From: Serripes groenlandicus
Taxonomy: Eukaryota > Mollusca > Bivalvia > Cardiida > Cardiidae
Length of the DNA: 64,000 bases
Direction: 5' to 3'
NCBI GenBank assembly: GCA_031761405.1
Contig: JASEVX010000007.1
Span: forward strand, 28,174,859-28,238,858
The notes beneath the pieces were generated by a model. The model saw nothing but the letters and a program-made list of their open reading frames with translations, ran no database searches and was not told the origin of the DNA. The position numbers were made by a program, and so were the translations under genes. The stretch's first letter is position 1. Every line of letters starts with the position of its first letter. This document shows positions 63,426-64,000 of the stretch, piece by piece.

Positions 63426-63487
63426 ATCTTTATAGAGGTTTGCATGGTTCTATAACACTTTCCATGAAACAGAAGATTTTAGATATC

Positions 63488-63650
63488 TTTGAACCTTTTC
63501 CCTCATATAGACTCTTTCTGACGTCTCTGCAGCAGACAATCACTCAAAACGAGCAATTTCTCCTCTTGTCACCATGTTTTCAACTCTGTTAAATTATTGT
63601 ACTTTCATTTAATTAAAGGGAGGTTCCAAAAAATGTGAGAAAGGGTAAAA
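63488..63650 (-). mobile_element. TTAA MITE, shortened
   Basis: TTGAACCTTTTCCCTCATA left, hairpin CACTCAAAACGAGCAATTTC, right GTGAGAAAGGGTAAA. Confidence 0.75.
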
Positions 63651-64000
63651 GTATCAAATATCAGGCAGACGGATGAATCTTTATAGTCAGATGAATCTTT
63701 ATAGTCGTATAGTATTTTTAATGTTTCATAATGTCTTGTTTATGACTTTAATTAAAAATTCTATTGGTGTAGGTAAAATTATGATACTAGGAAATGATAA
63801 TTTTATTTCTACTAGACATAAAAGGATTTCGCTTTTACCTTTTTGCAAGATTCTTTATCAAATAATTTTAGAAATTGTAACATTATCAGAAAAGGAGTAT
63901 TAACTCAGTTATAGCAATTTTCCATGTCATGTCTAGATGTTTATCTTAGTCTTTTTGAAATTGCAGTTGAAAATTGTGAAAATGTTTTTTTTATTAACCC

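Noticed and set aside
62482..64000. Further upstream filamin exon (repeat 15)
   Set aside because: No minus-strand segment with splice sites and an SPFxVxA-type ending was found; the next exon probably lies beyond the window.

Overview
The window is nuclear DNA from an animal, most likely a bivalve mollusc (venerid-like clam, inferred). It holds parts of two conserved multi-exon genes with GT-AG introns, in AT-rich DNA packed with short non-autonomous transposons, tRNA-derived SINEs and tandem-repeat elements of types common in bivalves. No bacterial, viral or organellar genes were seen.

Plus strand, about 0.5-17.1 kb: the 3' portion of a myotubularin-related phosphatase, MTMR14 (JUMPY/EDTP type). 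Fourteen exons carry the catalytic CX5R motif, a Ser-rich linker and the C-terminal tail; the N-terminal exons lie upstream of the window. Minus strand, about 30.9-62.5 kb: the 3' portion of filamin, immunoglobulin repeats 16 to 24 with hinge 2 and the dimerising last repeat, in fifteen exons. The actin-binding domain and repeats 1-15 lie beyond the right edge. The two genes converge on a 13.8 kb intergenic stretch (17.1-30.9 kb) made mainly of repeats, with one 200-base assembly gap.

The window holds a swarm of roughly 75 copies or fragments of one MITE family. Its ends read TTAACCCTTTCC...GGAAAGGGTTAA and it has a hairpin at its centre. The TTAA target duplication and CCC ends suggest mobilisation by a piggyBac-type transposase (inference; no transposase is present here). 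Two copies sit inside older copies exactly at TTAA, and others share one TTAA, so the order of insertion can be read. Other layers are Helentron/HINE-like elements with matching ends but different tandem cores, a 2.5 kb satellite element with 12-bp inverted ends, a hAT-like element, SINEs with target duplications, and CpG-rich arrays with a 10-11 bp period.

The most interesting gene-level signal is a possible alternative first exon of filamin at 53744-53774 (minus). It has an ATG with an in-frame stop upstream, a consensus donor and the correct phase, and lies at the edge of a 1.4 kb repeat-poor island. It would start a short filamin of about 801 residues (repeats 17-24, no actin-binding domain), analogous to the 90 kDa isoform of Drosophila cheerio. 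Two repeat-poor islands (28.5-31.2 and 53.7-55.1 kb) stand out and may mark the filamin 3' UTR and this internal promoter.
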